A stretch of 55,053 nt of DNA, taken from Pseudoruminococcus_B sp937901805 (GTDB lineage: Bacteria > Bacillota > Clostridia > Oscillospirales > Ruminococcaceae). Shown piece after piece: positions 1 to 8,767 of the stretch (the stretch's first letter is position 1; each line of letters opens with the position of its first letter). A program made the position numbers and the translations under genes. The DNA lies in assembly GCA_963560245.1 (NCBI GenBank), contig CAUWNS010000012.1, positions 1 to 55,053 of the forward strand, read 5' to 3'. The notes below the pieces were generated by a model, which saw only the letters and a list, made by a program, of their open reading frames with translations, made no database searches and was not told the origin of the DNA.

Positions 1-21
1 GCTTTTTCGGGCCTCTGAAAT

Positions 22-32
22 TATTCCCACTC
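22..32. repeat. left attachment core (attL-like) of the guaA island
   Basis: TATTCCCACTC is repeated exactly at 40800-40810, where it encodes the last codons of guaA on the minus strand (Glu-Trp-Glu and most of the stop). Base 21 is T, so the left copy reads GAGTGGGAATAA on the minus strand, a complete guaA-type ending with TAA. The following TTTCAGAGGCCCG looks like part of a downstream terminator. This is what the far end of an element inserted at the guaA 3' end should look like. The guaA 3' end is a known integration site with this core. The repeat is short and the window has almost no left flank. Confidence 0.7.
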
Positions 33-255
33 GTTGCCGAAAGCCACAACTTGACGGTTTTTGTTTACCATCCGTGTGATGTAGTTTTCGTATTATTCTA
101 ATAATCCATATTATACTGCCTGTACGACGAGAATTTATCAATATCTTATCAGGTGCGATAAAACCGATGGCTGCGAGAAAAGAATAATTGCCACCGGATT
201 GCTTTGTCAAATGTATTATAGCACAAAGTGATATACCTTGCAATAACTTTTTGAT

Positions 256-291
256 TTTTTACACGCATATTTTTTGTTAATCGTGTAAAAA
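256..291. promoter_or_regulatory. inverted repeat, candidate AbiEi operator
   Basis: The arms TTTTTACACG (256-265) and CGTGTAAAAA (282-291) are perfect reverse complements with a 16-bp spacer. They end four bases before the -35 box of the abiE promoter. AbiEi antitoxins are known to autorepress by binding inverted repeats in their promoters, so an operator is the natural reading. A terminator for an upstream transcript is the alternative. Confidence 0.5.
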
Positions 292-294
292 TAG

Positions 295-323
295 TTGTAA
301 TTTTTATCGATTAATGCTATACT
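295..323 (+). promoter_or_regulatory. sigma-A type promoter of abiEi-abiEii
   Basis: TTGTAA (295-300), a 17-bp spacer and TATACT (318-323) form a good vegetative promoter. Transcription would start near 330. The ATG at 314 therefore lies upstream of the transcript and cannot be the start of abiEi. Confidence 0.65.
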
Positions 324-370
324 ATAATCACGCAAATAATAAAAAATGCGTGCAGAAAGTCGGTGAACTA

Positions 371-976
371 TTGAATAAACACGAAATAGCAATTGATGTT
401 TTTAATAAAGTCGGAAGCATTGCGAAGACAGCAGACTTTGTTGCCGTCGGACTGAAAAACTATGATGTCGTTTCCCTTTGCAATCAAGGTTATATAGAGC
501 GTATTCGCAATGGCTTTTACAAACTGCCTAACGCTGAAGAGCCGAAAGAGGAAGCTCTTATTTCTAAACTCTTACCACAGGGAATTGTTTGTGTGGAGTC
601 TGCTCTGTTTTATTATGGGTACAGCGACTTTGCTCCTCGTGAGTGGACAGTTGCAGTCCCCCGTTCCTTTTCAAGAGCAATCAAAGCAATGCAGGAAGTC
701 CCTGTCAAAGCTTATTATGTTCAGAACGAGTTTCACCATTACGGTGCTACTGTAGGTAACTTTAATGGTGTTGAATTAAAAGTTTATGACCGAGAGCGAA
801 CAATCTGTGATTGCTTTAAGTATCGTTCAAAGCTTGATAATGAAATATTCAACAAAGCAATCAATGCTTATGTAGCAGATCCGAAGAAAAATCTCGCAAA
901 TCTTTCTAAATACGCAAAGGATATGGGCGTTTATACAAAACTTATGAATGTAATGGAGGTGCTGCTCAATGGCTGA
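371..976 (+). CDS. abiEi: type IV toxin-antitoxin antitoxin AbiEi
   Basis: Antitoxin and autorepressor of the AbiE abortive-infection system. I start it at TTG 371, preceded by GGTGA (362-366), because the promoter's -10 box covers the earlier ATG at 314. This gives about 201 residues, normal for the family. Residues 1-55 form the winged-helix region, with GYIERIRNGFYKL as the wing typical of AbiEi. The rest matches the AbiEi C-terminal domain, including a CVESALFYYG segment. The last 8 bp overlap abiEii, the usual coupled arrangement. AbiEi does not bind the toxin directly; it counters its activity and represses the operon. The family call is firm, the start less so. Confidence 0.82.
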   Translation: MNKHEIAIDVFNKVGSIAKTADFVAVGLKNYDVVSLCNQGYIERIRNGFYKLPNAEEPKEEALISKLLPQGIVCVESALFYYGYSDFAPREWTVAVPRSFSRAIKAMQEVPVKAYYVQNEFHHYGATVGNFNGVELKVYDRERTICDCFKYRSKLDNEIFNKAINAYVADPKKNLANLSKYAKDMGVYTKLMNVMEVLLNG

Positions 977-1865
977 TATTGCCGCATCCGTGCTTGCACG
1001 ACTGAAAAACAAAGCTTCCGAAAGTGGAAGAAGCTATCAGCCCTGTTTGCAGCTCTTTTGTCAGGAAGAATTTTTGCGCCGTTTGGAAAAGTCCAAATAT
1101 GCGGAAAATCTCGTCCTTAAAGGTGGTTTGTTTATTTACTCTGTTACCGATTTTGACAGCAGGGTGACGGTAGATGTTGATTTTCTTCTTCGGAGAGTAC
1201 CGAATACTCCCGAACAGCTAAAACCTGTACTGGAAGAAATCATATCCACGCCCACCGGCAATGATTTCATTACCTTTGAAATTAGAGATATTGCACCCAT
1301 TGCAGTTGCAAAGAAATACGCCGGTATCGGAGCTTCTATTGTAGCCCGTATTAAAAACACACGAACTCCGTTTAGCATAGACTTCGGTGTGGGTGATGTT
1401 ATCGTGCCGAAACAGGAAAAGCGAAAAATCCCGACACAGCTTGACGATTTCACTGCGCCGGTAGTAAATACATATTCTCTTGAAACGACGATTGCTGAGA
1501 AAATAGACGCAATCCTCAGTCTGATGGAATTTTCCAGCCGAATGAAGGATTACTACGATATCTACTATCTTGCCAATAAATTTGATTTTGACGGCAAGGT
1601 GCTCACTGAGGCGCTGAAGAAAACTTTTGAAAATCGTGGACACGCCTTTACGGTTGAACAGTTTGAACAGGTTATAAGCTTTGCAGACGATTCTGCTATG
1701 CAGAAGAAGTGGAAAGCATTCTGTCGGAAGATTGATATTCAAACTGATGATTTCAATACGGTGTTAAAAATAATTGAGGCGTTTTTGACAAAACCGTTTA
1801 CAGTGGCGGTAGAAGGCAAAGAGTTTACTGAAAAATGGTCTGCCGCTAATGGCAAGTGGATATGA
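969..1865 (+). CDS. abiEii: AbiEii nucleotidyltransferase toxin
   Basis: Toxin of the AbiE pair, 298 residues, a DNA polymerase beta-like nucleotidyltransferase. The family motifs are visible in order: LVLKGG (motif I, about residue 48), VDVDF (the metal-binding acidic pair, about residue 68), SLETTIAEKIDAIL (the conserved lysine segment, about residue 175) and MKDYYDIYYLA (about residue 193). No frameshift or missing motif is seen, so the toxin looks intact. Related enzymes modify tRNA and stop growth on phage infection. The start ATG lies inside the end of abiEi, as expected for coupled expression. It heads a defence cluster that continues with restriction-modification and Kiwa genes. Confidence 0.85.
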   Translation: MADIAASVLARLKNKASESGRSYQPCLQLFCQEEFLRRLEKSKYAENLVLKGGLFIYSVTDFDSRVTVDVDFLLRRVPNTPEQLKPVLEEIISTPTGNDFITFEIRDIAPIAVAKKYAGIGASIVARIKNTRTPFSIDFGVGDVIVPKQEKRKIPTQLDDFTAPVVNTYSLETTIAEKIDAILSLMEFSSRMKDYYDIYYLANKFDFDGKVLTEALKKTFENRGHAFTVEQFEQVISFADDSAMQKKWKAFCRKIDIQTDDFNTVLKIIEAFLTKPFTVAVEGKEFTEKWSAANGKWI

Positions 1866-1880
1866 TAGGAGAAATAGAAA

Positions 1881-3701
1881 ATGATTAGAACAGATATGAT
1901 TTCAACTGTTGGCAGAGCTTATCTTACCAGCAATATTGAGAATGACGAATATAGCTATCCGAAAGCCTTTTCCTCATCATCTTTAACATTTGTCCCTATT
2001 CGAAATAGTGCAGGTCGTGCATTTGAAAAATTGGATATTCGCTTTGTTAAGGATAATGTTACCGTGCTCATTGAAACCAAACAGAACTTTACAAAGGCAG
2101 ATGAAGAGCAATTATCTGCTTATGTAGAATATGAAAAAGCATTGACAGGTAATAAGACAGTTGCTATTTTAGCAAATACTATAAATGACGATGTAAAAGT
2201 GTGGCGAGGCGTTGTTTCCGACAGCGATTTTATGCCAAAAGAAACAGCCCTTCGATCGATGGACGAATATGTTGATTTTTACACTTCAAAAATCAATGAT
2301 AAAGAAAAAGTGATGCAGAATACATATAAACTTAATGAATTGTTGCATCGCCACAGTATTCCCGAGAAACTAAGAAGTCAGTTTGTCGGCACTTGTCTTC
2401 TTGCTCTGAAAAATGGATTAGATTATTCAACACCTTCTTTAACAGCAGCACAAATAAGAACGAGAGTAAAAGAAGTTCTTGAAGAATTATTGAATTCAGA
2501 TATCAATAAGGCAGAAAAGCTTGCCTTTCTAAATCGTAATGTCTTGGGTGATCAGTATATTCGTCAGCTGAATATTGCTGCTTTTAGAGAAATTTTAAAA
2601 TTTATTGAAGATAATATTCTTCCCTTCATAAATGATAAAAGTACTTCCGGTCAGGATTTATTGAATTTATTCTTTGTTACTTTCAACAAATATGTGGGAA
2701 AGTCAGATAAAAATCAAGCATTCACTCCAGACCATATTACTGATTTTATGTCTAAAATTACAGGTGTGAATAAGCATTCTGTTGTGCTTGACCCTTGCTG
2801 TGGCAGCGGATCATTCTTGGTTCGAGCGATGACACAAGCATTAGACGATTGTGCTACTGCAGTTGAACAGGAAAGAGTAAAAAAATATCAAATTTTTGGA
2901 ATTGAGTTCGATGAAAATGTATATGGTCTCGCAACTACTAATATGCTTATTCATTCCGATGGAAATTCAAATATTCGACAGGGCAGTTGTTTTGATTTAG
3001 CAGATTGGATAAAAGAAGCAAAGCCAAATGTAATTCTGATGAATCCACCGTATAACGGTCAGCGTATTCACTTGCCCAAAAGTTATGTTAACACTTGGTC
3101 TAAGGATAAAAAAGAGGATCCATCAAAAGGATTATACTTTGTTAAATATATTGCTGACATGCTTAATTCCATCAATCATCAAGCTAAACTGGCGGTATTA
3201 CTTCCTGTTGCCTGTGCTATCGGAACCAGCGGAGAAATTGCCCGTTTAAAGCGTGAAATATTGGAGGAAAATACACTTGATGCTGTATTCACTTTGCCAA
3301 ATGAGATTTTTTATCCTGGTGCAAGTGCTTCAGCCTGTTGTATGGTGTTTAAAATCGGCACGAAACATAATGATGTTTCCAATCCCGATACTTTCTTCGG
3401 GTATTGTAAAGATGATGGGTTTAAAAAGAAGAAAAATCTGGGTCGTGTCGAGCAAATTGATACAGATACAGGCAAGAGTAAATGGGTAGAAATTGAGCAT
3501 GAATGGATTGAACTATATCGTAACAGGCGTTCTGTAGACGGTCTTTCGGCAACTCATAAAGTTAACGGCGATGATGAGTGGCTTTGTGAAGCTTATATGA
3601 AAACGGATTATACGAAGCTTACAGAACAGGATTTTCAGCAGACAATCAATGATTATCTTGCTTATTTAGTTCAAAGTGGTGAAATTTATGAAGATAAATG
3701 A
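1881..3701 (+). CDS. BcgI-like type IIB restriction-modification subunit (nuclease plus N6-adenine methylase)
   Basis: A 606-residue protein combining two activities. Residues about 45-120 look like a PD-(D/E)XK nuclease: LDIRF with D52, then LIETK giving E65-x-K67. From about residue 260 follows a type I-like N6-adenine methyltransferase with LDPCCGSGSFLV (SAM-binding motif I, about residue 302) and NPPY (catalytic motif IV, about residue 387). The next gene, overlapping by 14 bp, is a specificity subunit, and no separate HsdR gene is present. This architecture and size match the A subunit of BcgI (about 637 aa) paired with a B subunit of about 340 aa. Type IIB enzymes cut on both sides of their site. 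The assignment rests on architecture; a methylase with a degenerate nuclease domain is the alternative. Confidence 0.78.
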   Translation: MIRTDMISTVGRAYLTSNIENDEYSYPKAFSSSSLTFVPIRNSAGRAFEKLDIRFVKDNVTVLIETKQNFTKADEEQLSAYVEYEKALTGNKTVAILANTINDDVKVWRGVVSDSDFMPKETALRSMDEYVDFYTSKINDKEKVMQNTYKLNELLHRHSIPEKLRSQFVGTCLLALKNGLDYSTPSLTAAQIRTRVKEVLEELLNSDINKAEKLAFLNRNVLGDQYIRQLNIAAFREILKFIEDNILPFINDKSTSGQDLLNLFFVTFNKYVGKSDKNQAFTPDHITDFMSKITGVNKHSVVLDPCCGSGSFLVRAMTQALDDCATAVEQERVKKYQIFGIEFDENVYGLATTNMLIHSDGNSNIRQGSCFDLADWIKEAKPNVILMNPPYNGQRIHLPKSYVNTWSKDKKEDPSKGLYFVKYIADMLNSINHQAKLAVLLPVACAIGTSGEIARLKREILEENTLDAVFTLPNEIFYPGASASACCMVFKIGTKHNDVSNPDTFFGYCKDDGFKKKKNLGRVEQIDTDTGKSKWVEIEHEWIELYRNRRSVDGLSATHKVNGDDEWLCEAYMKTDYTKLTEQDFQQTINDYLAYLVQSGEIYEDK

Positions 3702-4650
3702 AATTTTTAAAATCACATACCCTAAAACATTGATATATTCGGAAATGACACCCGACGAAGAAGGAATCAATTTTGTTAGTTCACAAGACAAAAATAACGG
3801 GATAGTTGGTCGTGTCAAAATAGAAAATGGAATTAAAATATATCCTGCAGGGTGTATTACAGTGCCGCTCAAAGGTTCTGTTTTAATGGCTCATTTACAA
3901 CCTAAACCTTGTTATGTAGCCCATCAAATAGCTGTTCTTGAACCATTTGATACTTCAATGAGCTACATTGAAAAATTATATTATGTAACATGTATTCGTC
4001 ACAATTCCTTTAAATACAACTATGGCAGACAAGCAGATAAAACACTTGGTGATATAGAAATCCCTACAGATAACGAAATCATGCTTAGTAAATCAAATTC
4101 GTTGCATAATAAACCGTTGTCAACGGCTAACAAAAGAAAAGGTACATCATATGTACTTGATGTTGAATCGTGGAAGCCCTTTAGAGTGAATGAATTGTTT
4201 GAAGTTAAATATGGTATAAATATGGAGTTGAATACCTGTATAGAAGCTGAAGATACTGATCCCGATGCAATAAATTTTGTTGCTCGTACAGAATCTAATA
4301 ATGGAGTTAGTGCAAGAGTTAAGCCCGTTGAAGGGAAAGAGCCTCAACCTGCAGGTTTAATTACTTGTGCAGGTGGCGGAAGTGTTCTATCCACTTTTCT
4401 GCAAGAAGAACCATTTTATAGCGGTCGAGATTTATATTTGCTTATTCCATTGCAACCTATGAGTAAACTTGCCAAATTGTTTTGTATAACTGTTCTTAAG
4501 GCCAATAAATACCGTTATAGTTATGGAAGACAAGCTAACATAACATTACCATATTTAGAATTACTGCTGCCAGCTACAGTTGAAGGTCAACCTGACTTTG
4601 ATTTTATGGAAAACTATATGAGGTCTTTGCCGTACGGGGATAGAATATGA
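3688..4650 (+). CDS. restriction-modification DNA specificity subunit (BcgI B-like)
   Basis: A 320-residue specificity protein built from two similar halves, each a target recognition domain. The internal repeat is easy to see. INFVSSQDKNNGIVGRVK in the first half parallels INFVARTESNNGVSARVK in the second. RHNSFKYNYGRQADKTLGDI likewise parallels KANKYRYSYGRQANITLPYL. Such duplicated domains recognise the two halves of a split DNA site. I use ATG 3688, inside the end of the methylase gene; an earlier GTG at 3676 is less likely. Length fits the B subunit of type IIB systems. Confidence 0.78.
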   Translation: MKINEIFKITYPKTLIYSEMTPDEEGINFVSSQDKNNGIVGRVKIENGIKIYPAGCITVPLKGSVLMAHLQPKPCYVAHQIAVLEPFDTSMSYIEKLYYVTCIRHNSFKYNYGRQADKTLGDIEIPTDNEIMLSKSNSLHNKPLSTANKRKGTSYVLDVESWKPFRVNELFEVKYGINMELNTCIEAEDTDPDAINFVARTESNNGVSARVKPVEGKEPQPAGLITCAGGGSVLSTFLQEEPFYSGRDLYLLIPLQPMSKLAKLFCITVLKANKYRYSYGRQANITLPYLELLLPATVEGQPDFDFMENYMRSLPYGDRI

Positions 4651-4661
4651 GATGAAAGTGT

Positions 4662-5255
4662 ATGTGGAAAAAATTCAAATGGGATATGTTTGTTACTTCT
4701 TTTATTCCTCTTTAGCTATCAATCATTGTTATTGATGTTTGGACTATTATCTTATTTCAAAGAAAAAACTGGGATGTGGATGGAAAAATTTCTAATAATT
4801 TGATAAATGTATTATATAGCAATTACATTCAATTCATAAACATTGCTGTAATATCTGTTTTAGTTCTCGTCAGTATTATTGGTATAAATTCTTTCCTCGA
4901 CAAGAAACTGACAAAGGATAAAAAGCATCTTCCTAAAGGGAAGATTGAAAAAGAAACCAAAGCTAACAAACTGTCTTCTGAGTTTTTACTTGCATATATT
5001 TTGCCTATGATAGCTTTTGACTTTGGAAACACACAAAATTTAGTGTTATTTATAATCTGTTTTTCGGTATTGGCCTATCTTTGTATTAGAAATAAAAATA
5101 TCTATACGAATATTCTCTTGGAATTCAAAGGATATCGTATATATACCTGCGATTTAACCTACAAAGTTTTGGAAGATCGTCACACCTACAACGACAGTAT
5201 TGTCGTCAGCAAAAGCAACCTAACACAAGAAACAGGGAACGATGTGCCTTATTGA
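4662..5255 (+). pseudogene. kwaA: kwaA of a Kiwa defence system, interrupted by a stop codon
   Basis: One continuous frame of 198 codons is broken only by TAG at 4713-4715 (codon 18), where a Trp codon would fit the surrounding hydrophobic segment. The product has about four membrane segments separated by a basic loop rich in Lys (KKLTKDKKHLPKGK), then a C-terminal soluble tail. KwaA is the membrane sensor of Kiwa. The call depends mainly on the next gene, which carries a KwaB-type domain. Translation could restart at ATG 4776, giving a 159-residue protein without the first membrane helix. I regard it as inactivated. Confidence 0.6.
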
Positions 5256-5302
5256 GATTTTGAAAATTACATTTACATCACAGCGGATAGGAGAGATAAA
5301 AA

Positions 5303-6250
5303 ATGAGCAAGGAAGTGTTAAAACACATTTGCACATCAGCAAGAAAAGATAGCTATAGCTGGGATTTGTATTTTTTCAAAATCGATAAACGAGCAAAGCA
5401 GCCATTTAAGGCAAATAAAGTTAGGTTTAAAAACAATTCTTATCTTTTGCAGTATGCGAAAAACCTTTTAAACGCCACTGAAATTTTCAGATTGATCAAA
5501 TCAGCGAAGTGCAGGATTATGACGGCGAAAACAGTAAAATATCTTGTGATAAGTTGCTATTAACGAACGAGCTTATTTCAGAACAATGGAAACTGTTTTC
5601 GCAAGCAGTTGTAGCATCATCTGATCAGAAAATGGACGGTAAAATAAACGGTTACATACTGTACGGACATCCTTCTGAACACGGAGACAAATCTGTAACT
5701 TTCATTAAGGTAGCAAATCCGATTACAAAATTAACAAATAAGAAATCGGTTGTTTTTTTCATCAACAGCTAACGACGAATTGGACTTAATAACCGATGAT
5801 GTTTGCAGACTATATTTGACTGTTGATTTTATTGCCTACAACAATACTATGTACACTTTTAATCATACATTTGAGACGGTTTTCGATCTTGAAAAAACAA
5901 TGGCAAAAGTCAAGTAACATGCAATAGAAGAAATAGCTAGTACCAATGTGTTTAGTGATATTGATACTTTCAAGTCTTTGGCTTCCCAATATAAATCATC
6001 TCGTACATTTATTACTCTCAAACCAGAAAGAATTAAGCGAGTTAAGAACAAACGAAGCAGAAAATCAGTTGCTGATATGCTGCATTTGCCTCTTGATACC
6101 AACGGTAACTTTGCCATTACAACAGCAGAGGAAGCATCCCTTCTGATACGCTACTTATGTTTCAAAATATTCCAAGATAACGAAACAAAAGATGTATTGG
6201 AAGCCAATACCGTTACAAAACTTAGCGTTGAACACTCATCTTCCCAATAA
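5303..6250 (+). pseudogene. kwaB: kwaB (DUF4868) of Kiwa, two frameshifts and a stop
   Basis: Three frames must be joined to read the protein. Frame one starts at ATG 5303 after AGGAG. It shifts by -1 near 5480-5495 into ...QIDQISEVQDYDGENSKI. It shifts by +1 at a run of seven T (5753-5759) and then meets TAA at 5915-5917. It continues to the natural end at 6250. The joined product of about 315 residues is the normal KwaB length. The tail (MYTFNHTFETVFDLEK, then EEASLLIRYLCFKIF and a final VTKL) follows the DUF4868 pattern. KwaB is the DNA-binding effector of Kiwa. Three independent lesions show the locus is dead. Confidence 0.72.
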
Positions 6251-6316
6251 ACTCATAAAAAATGAATAAGTTTTTTTGTGGATATAATTAACAAACTTTC
6301 AGCCAATCAAATGAAA

Positions 6317-6348
6317 AACGACGGCAAGGATTTCTCCCTGCCGTCGTT
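6317..6348 (-). terminator. intrinsic terminator after tnpV
   Basis: AACGACGGCA (6317-6326) and TGCCGTCGTT (6339-6348) form a perfect 10-bp stem with a 12-base loop. On the minus strand TTTTTCATTTG follows, so it terminates the tnpV transcript. It also lies between convergent units and could stop readthrough from the defence block. Confidence 0.7.
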
Positions 6349-6353
6349 CAAAA

Positions 6354-6730
6354 TTATACAAAAATAATTTCTGCGTTGACAATCTCAGTTGCTCTGCTGC
6401 GGATATTGTTCATCTTCTGTACCCATAGCATTTGATTTTTAGCTTTAAGCTTTTCCGTTACATTTTCTTTTTCCGCCAGTTGTTTTACAGCCGAAGAAAC
6501 ATATCTTTTGCTTGCTCGTCAATATCCGCAAGATAACTGTTCAGCTTGCCGCTTGTGAGCAGATTGGTGTAAAGCACCTTGCGGTGTTGTTTGAGATAGC
6601 GCAGATGCCGCTGTCCCCATACGCCGATGGGTCTATTTTCTTTTTCGGCGGGTAAGGAAAGGCAAGGGAGGTTATAATCTCCCTGCCGTACATAAGCGCC
6701 GCCCATTTCTTCAAAAATCGTCTTTGCCAT
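6354..6730 (-). pseudogene. tnpV: TnpV transposon-encoded protein, frameshifted
   Basis: The first 81 residues contain the TnpV hallmark GVWGQRHLRYLKQHRKVLY and LLTSGKLNSYLADIDEQA, and end early at TAA near 6485. Skipping one base there restores VKQLAEKENV...QMLWVQKMNNIRSRATEIVNAEI to a stop at 6354. That gives a protein of about 125 residues, the usual TnpV size. One missing G explains the break. TnpV accompanies mobilizable clostridial transposons of the Tn4451 type; its molecular role is not established. It sits 9 bp after the relaxase gene. Confidence 0.75.
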
Positions 6731-6739
6731 TTCGTTTTC

Positions 6740-7990
6740 CTACCTTTCATAATCTTTATTTTTAGAGCGTTTTCCACGCTCCGGTGCCTGTTGTTCACGA
6801 GCCGGAATCGGCTCATAATAAATACTTTTTTCCTGCTTTTTAAATTTTTCAAGAATACCGCTGATAAACTCCTTGACCTTTTGCAGCGCAATTTTTAACG
6901 CATCAAGGTATGGTCTGCACTTTTCGGTCAATTCCCGCAGCGTAGTTCGTAGCTTTGAAATCTCGCTTTGCAGAGACCATACTTGACGGGACAGTCTACC
7001 ATTTTCCTCTCTCAACCGCTGCGCTTCAGATTCCGCCGAGTAACTGCGCTTTGCCAGCGTTGTCAGCTTTTCGTAGTCCTCAGCTGATACCGTGTATTTG
7101 CCCGTGAAGGACTTTTTGCCGGAGCTGTCGATCTCCGCAAAGGTCATAAACGCCTTGTGGTTATTGTTATATCGGACTTGTTCAGCGGCGATCTTCTGTT
7201 CAATATCTGCCAGCCTTTTTTCGTCCTGCTGGATTTTATACCCCAGCGAAATCAAGTTTTCTGCCGTACTTCCTCGCTCGCCACGGTCAAAGCCCTCAAA
7301 ACCTGCGTCCTTCATATATTCGTAAAATTTATCCTGTAAAATGCTGTACGAGGTGTGATAGACAGGTTTCCCGTTGCTATTCAATATGGGATTTCCGTTT
7401 TCGTCCAGCGCTTTTTCCGATTTCCATTTCTTCGAATGGCTCACCTGATGAATGACTTCTTTTACCTTTCCGACCAGTTCAGGATCTTTACAGCGTTTCG
7501 TCCAGCGGACCTCTTTGTCCACTACCGGCAGCGCCATAATATGCAGATGGTAGTGGTAAATCGGTCTGCCGTATTTCTCAGTCATTGCTGTATTCAGTTC
7601 GTCAGCGTGCATTACAGCAGATACAATATTGCCTTTGCCGTAGAGCTTTTCCGCAAAATGGAAAGCTTCTTCATAGAATCGACAGGCGTATTCATAGCCG
7701 CCGTTCTGCTCGAAATAGTCGGTATTTACATCCATAATCATCTCGTTAAAAACCGTTGCGTCTGCTTTCAGCCCCTTTAAAGACACCGTCCCGTCCGCAA
7801 TCAGCCTGTCCAAATGTTCGTTATAGGTCAGCTCGCCACAGCCTTGAAAGTGAACATTCATCGGCGTGCGGGACAGGTCAACATTCATATTTTCATAACT
7901 GTCATTTTTACGCTCGATGTGTCGCTCGAATTTGCCAACCGTTGCTCTTGTACGGCTTTCGATACGGGCGACACTGAAGTTTGTCGCCAG
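6740..7990 (-). pseudogene. MobV-family relaxase without a start codon
   Basis: Plasmid and transposon mobilization relaxase (Mob/Pre family). The open frame extends to 7990, where the expected initiator is CTG. It begins ATNFSVARIESRTRATVGKF and contains FERHIERKND (family motif I) and YHYHLHIMALPV (the histidine motif). The second half is a long coiled coil. No ATG, GTG or TTG lies upstream before a stop codon, and no ribosome binding site is visible. The first ATG, at 7888, would remove motif I. The loss coincides with a rearrangement point near 7990. The family call is firm; loss of function is inferred. Confidence 0.75.
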
Positions 7991-8041
7991 TCGAAAAGAG
8001 GCTATGCTGAAAAAGCGTCAGACCTTCTATATGAATACTGA

Positions 8042-8554
8042 ATGAATACTGACGCTTCCGGCGCTTACCGGATTTTTGAAGGGCGCACTGTACAGGCCCG
8101 TGTCATTGCCGTAGCGGAAAAAGCCATCCGCATCGAAGCCTTTGGCGTGGAGTGCTCTATTGTTGCCCGTGATTTATCCTGGGACTGGATCGGCGATGCC
8201 AACGACCGTTTTTCTGTCGGTGATGAAATCCTTGTCAAAATTCTTGAAGTAAATCGGGATACTATCGAGGACATCACAATCAAGGCGGATGTAAAAAGCG
8301 TATCGGAAAACACCAACCGTACCTATCTGAAGCAATGCCGTATCCAAAGCAAATATGCCGGCAAGGTTACCGATGTGCATAAAGGCGTTGTATATGTCCG
8401 GCTGAACAACGGAGCAAATGCGATTGCCCATACCTGCCTCGACCGGCGAATGCCTGGAAAGAAGGATGATGTATCCTTTGCCGTTACTCATATTGATGAA
8501 GAACGCGGCGTGGCGGTGGGCATCATCACCCGTATTATCAAGCAGCATTTATAA
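8042..8554 (+). CDS. S1-type RNA-binding protein of an integrative element
   Basis: A 170-residue protein with two OB-fold segments. The first (about residues 15-80) contains ARDLSWDWIGDANDRFSVGDEI. The second (about 95-165) has the classic S1 pattern GKVTDVHKGVVYVRLNNGANAIAH. Proteins of this kind occur in clostridial integrative elements next to lipoprotein genes, as here. The ATG overlaps the TGA (8043-8045) of an upstream frame encoding ...RKEAMLKKRQTFYMNTE. That gene is cut off at about 7993, so this gene was once translationally coupled to a neighbour now missing. The RNA target is unknown. Confidence 0.65.
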   Translation: MNTDASGAYRIFEGRTVQARVIAVAEKAIRIEAFGVECSIVARDLSWDWIGDANDRFSVGDEILVKILEVNRDTIEDITIKADVKSVSENTNRTYLKQCRIQSKYAGKVTDVHKGVVYVRLNNGANAIAHTCLDRRMPGKKDDVSFAVTHIDEERGVAVGIITRIIKQHL

Positions 8555-8629
8555 AGCTGTTGAAAAAGCGCTGTATCAAGTCGTAAAATAAAGCAAGACA
8601 TGAATTTTCTTGTAAAGGAAGAACTTCAC

Positions 8630-8767
8630 ATGCGTAAACTTCTATTTGTCTTGCTTTTTGCAGTTGCACTTACCCTGACGGGCTGCCCAGCACTTTCCAT
8701 ACCATTTGGCGCTATTGACGGTATCATGAAAATAAATTACTATATATCCCAAAAGAATCATGAATAA
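8630..8767 (+). pseudogene. lipoprotein signal-peptide stub truncated at a junction
   Basis: ATG 8630 follows AGGAAG and opens a clear lipoprotein leader, MRKLLFVLLFAVALTLTGC, with the lipobox cysteine at residue 19. Immediately after it the sequence becomes the antisense of pgsA and the frame ends after 45 residues. A lipoprotein gene commonly follows the S1-type gene in integrative elements. Only its first 19 codons survive here. Confidence 0.6.

Noticed and set aside
314..370. ATG 314 as the abiEi start
   Set aside because: It lies upstream of the -10 box (318-323) of a good promoter and has no ribosome binding site.
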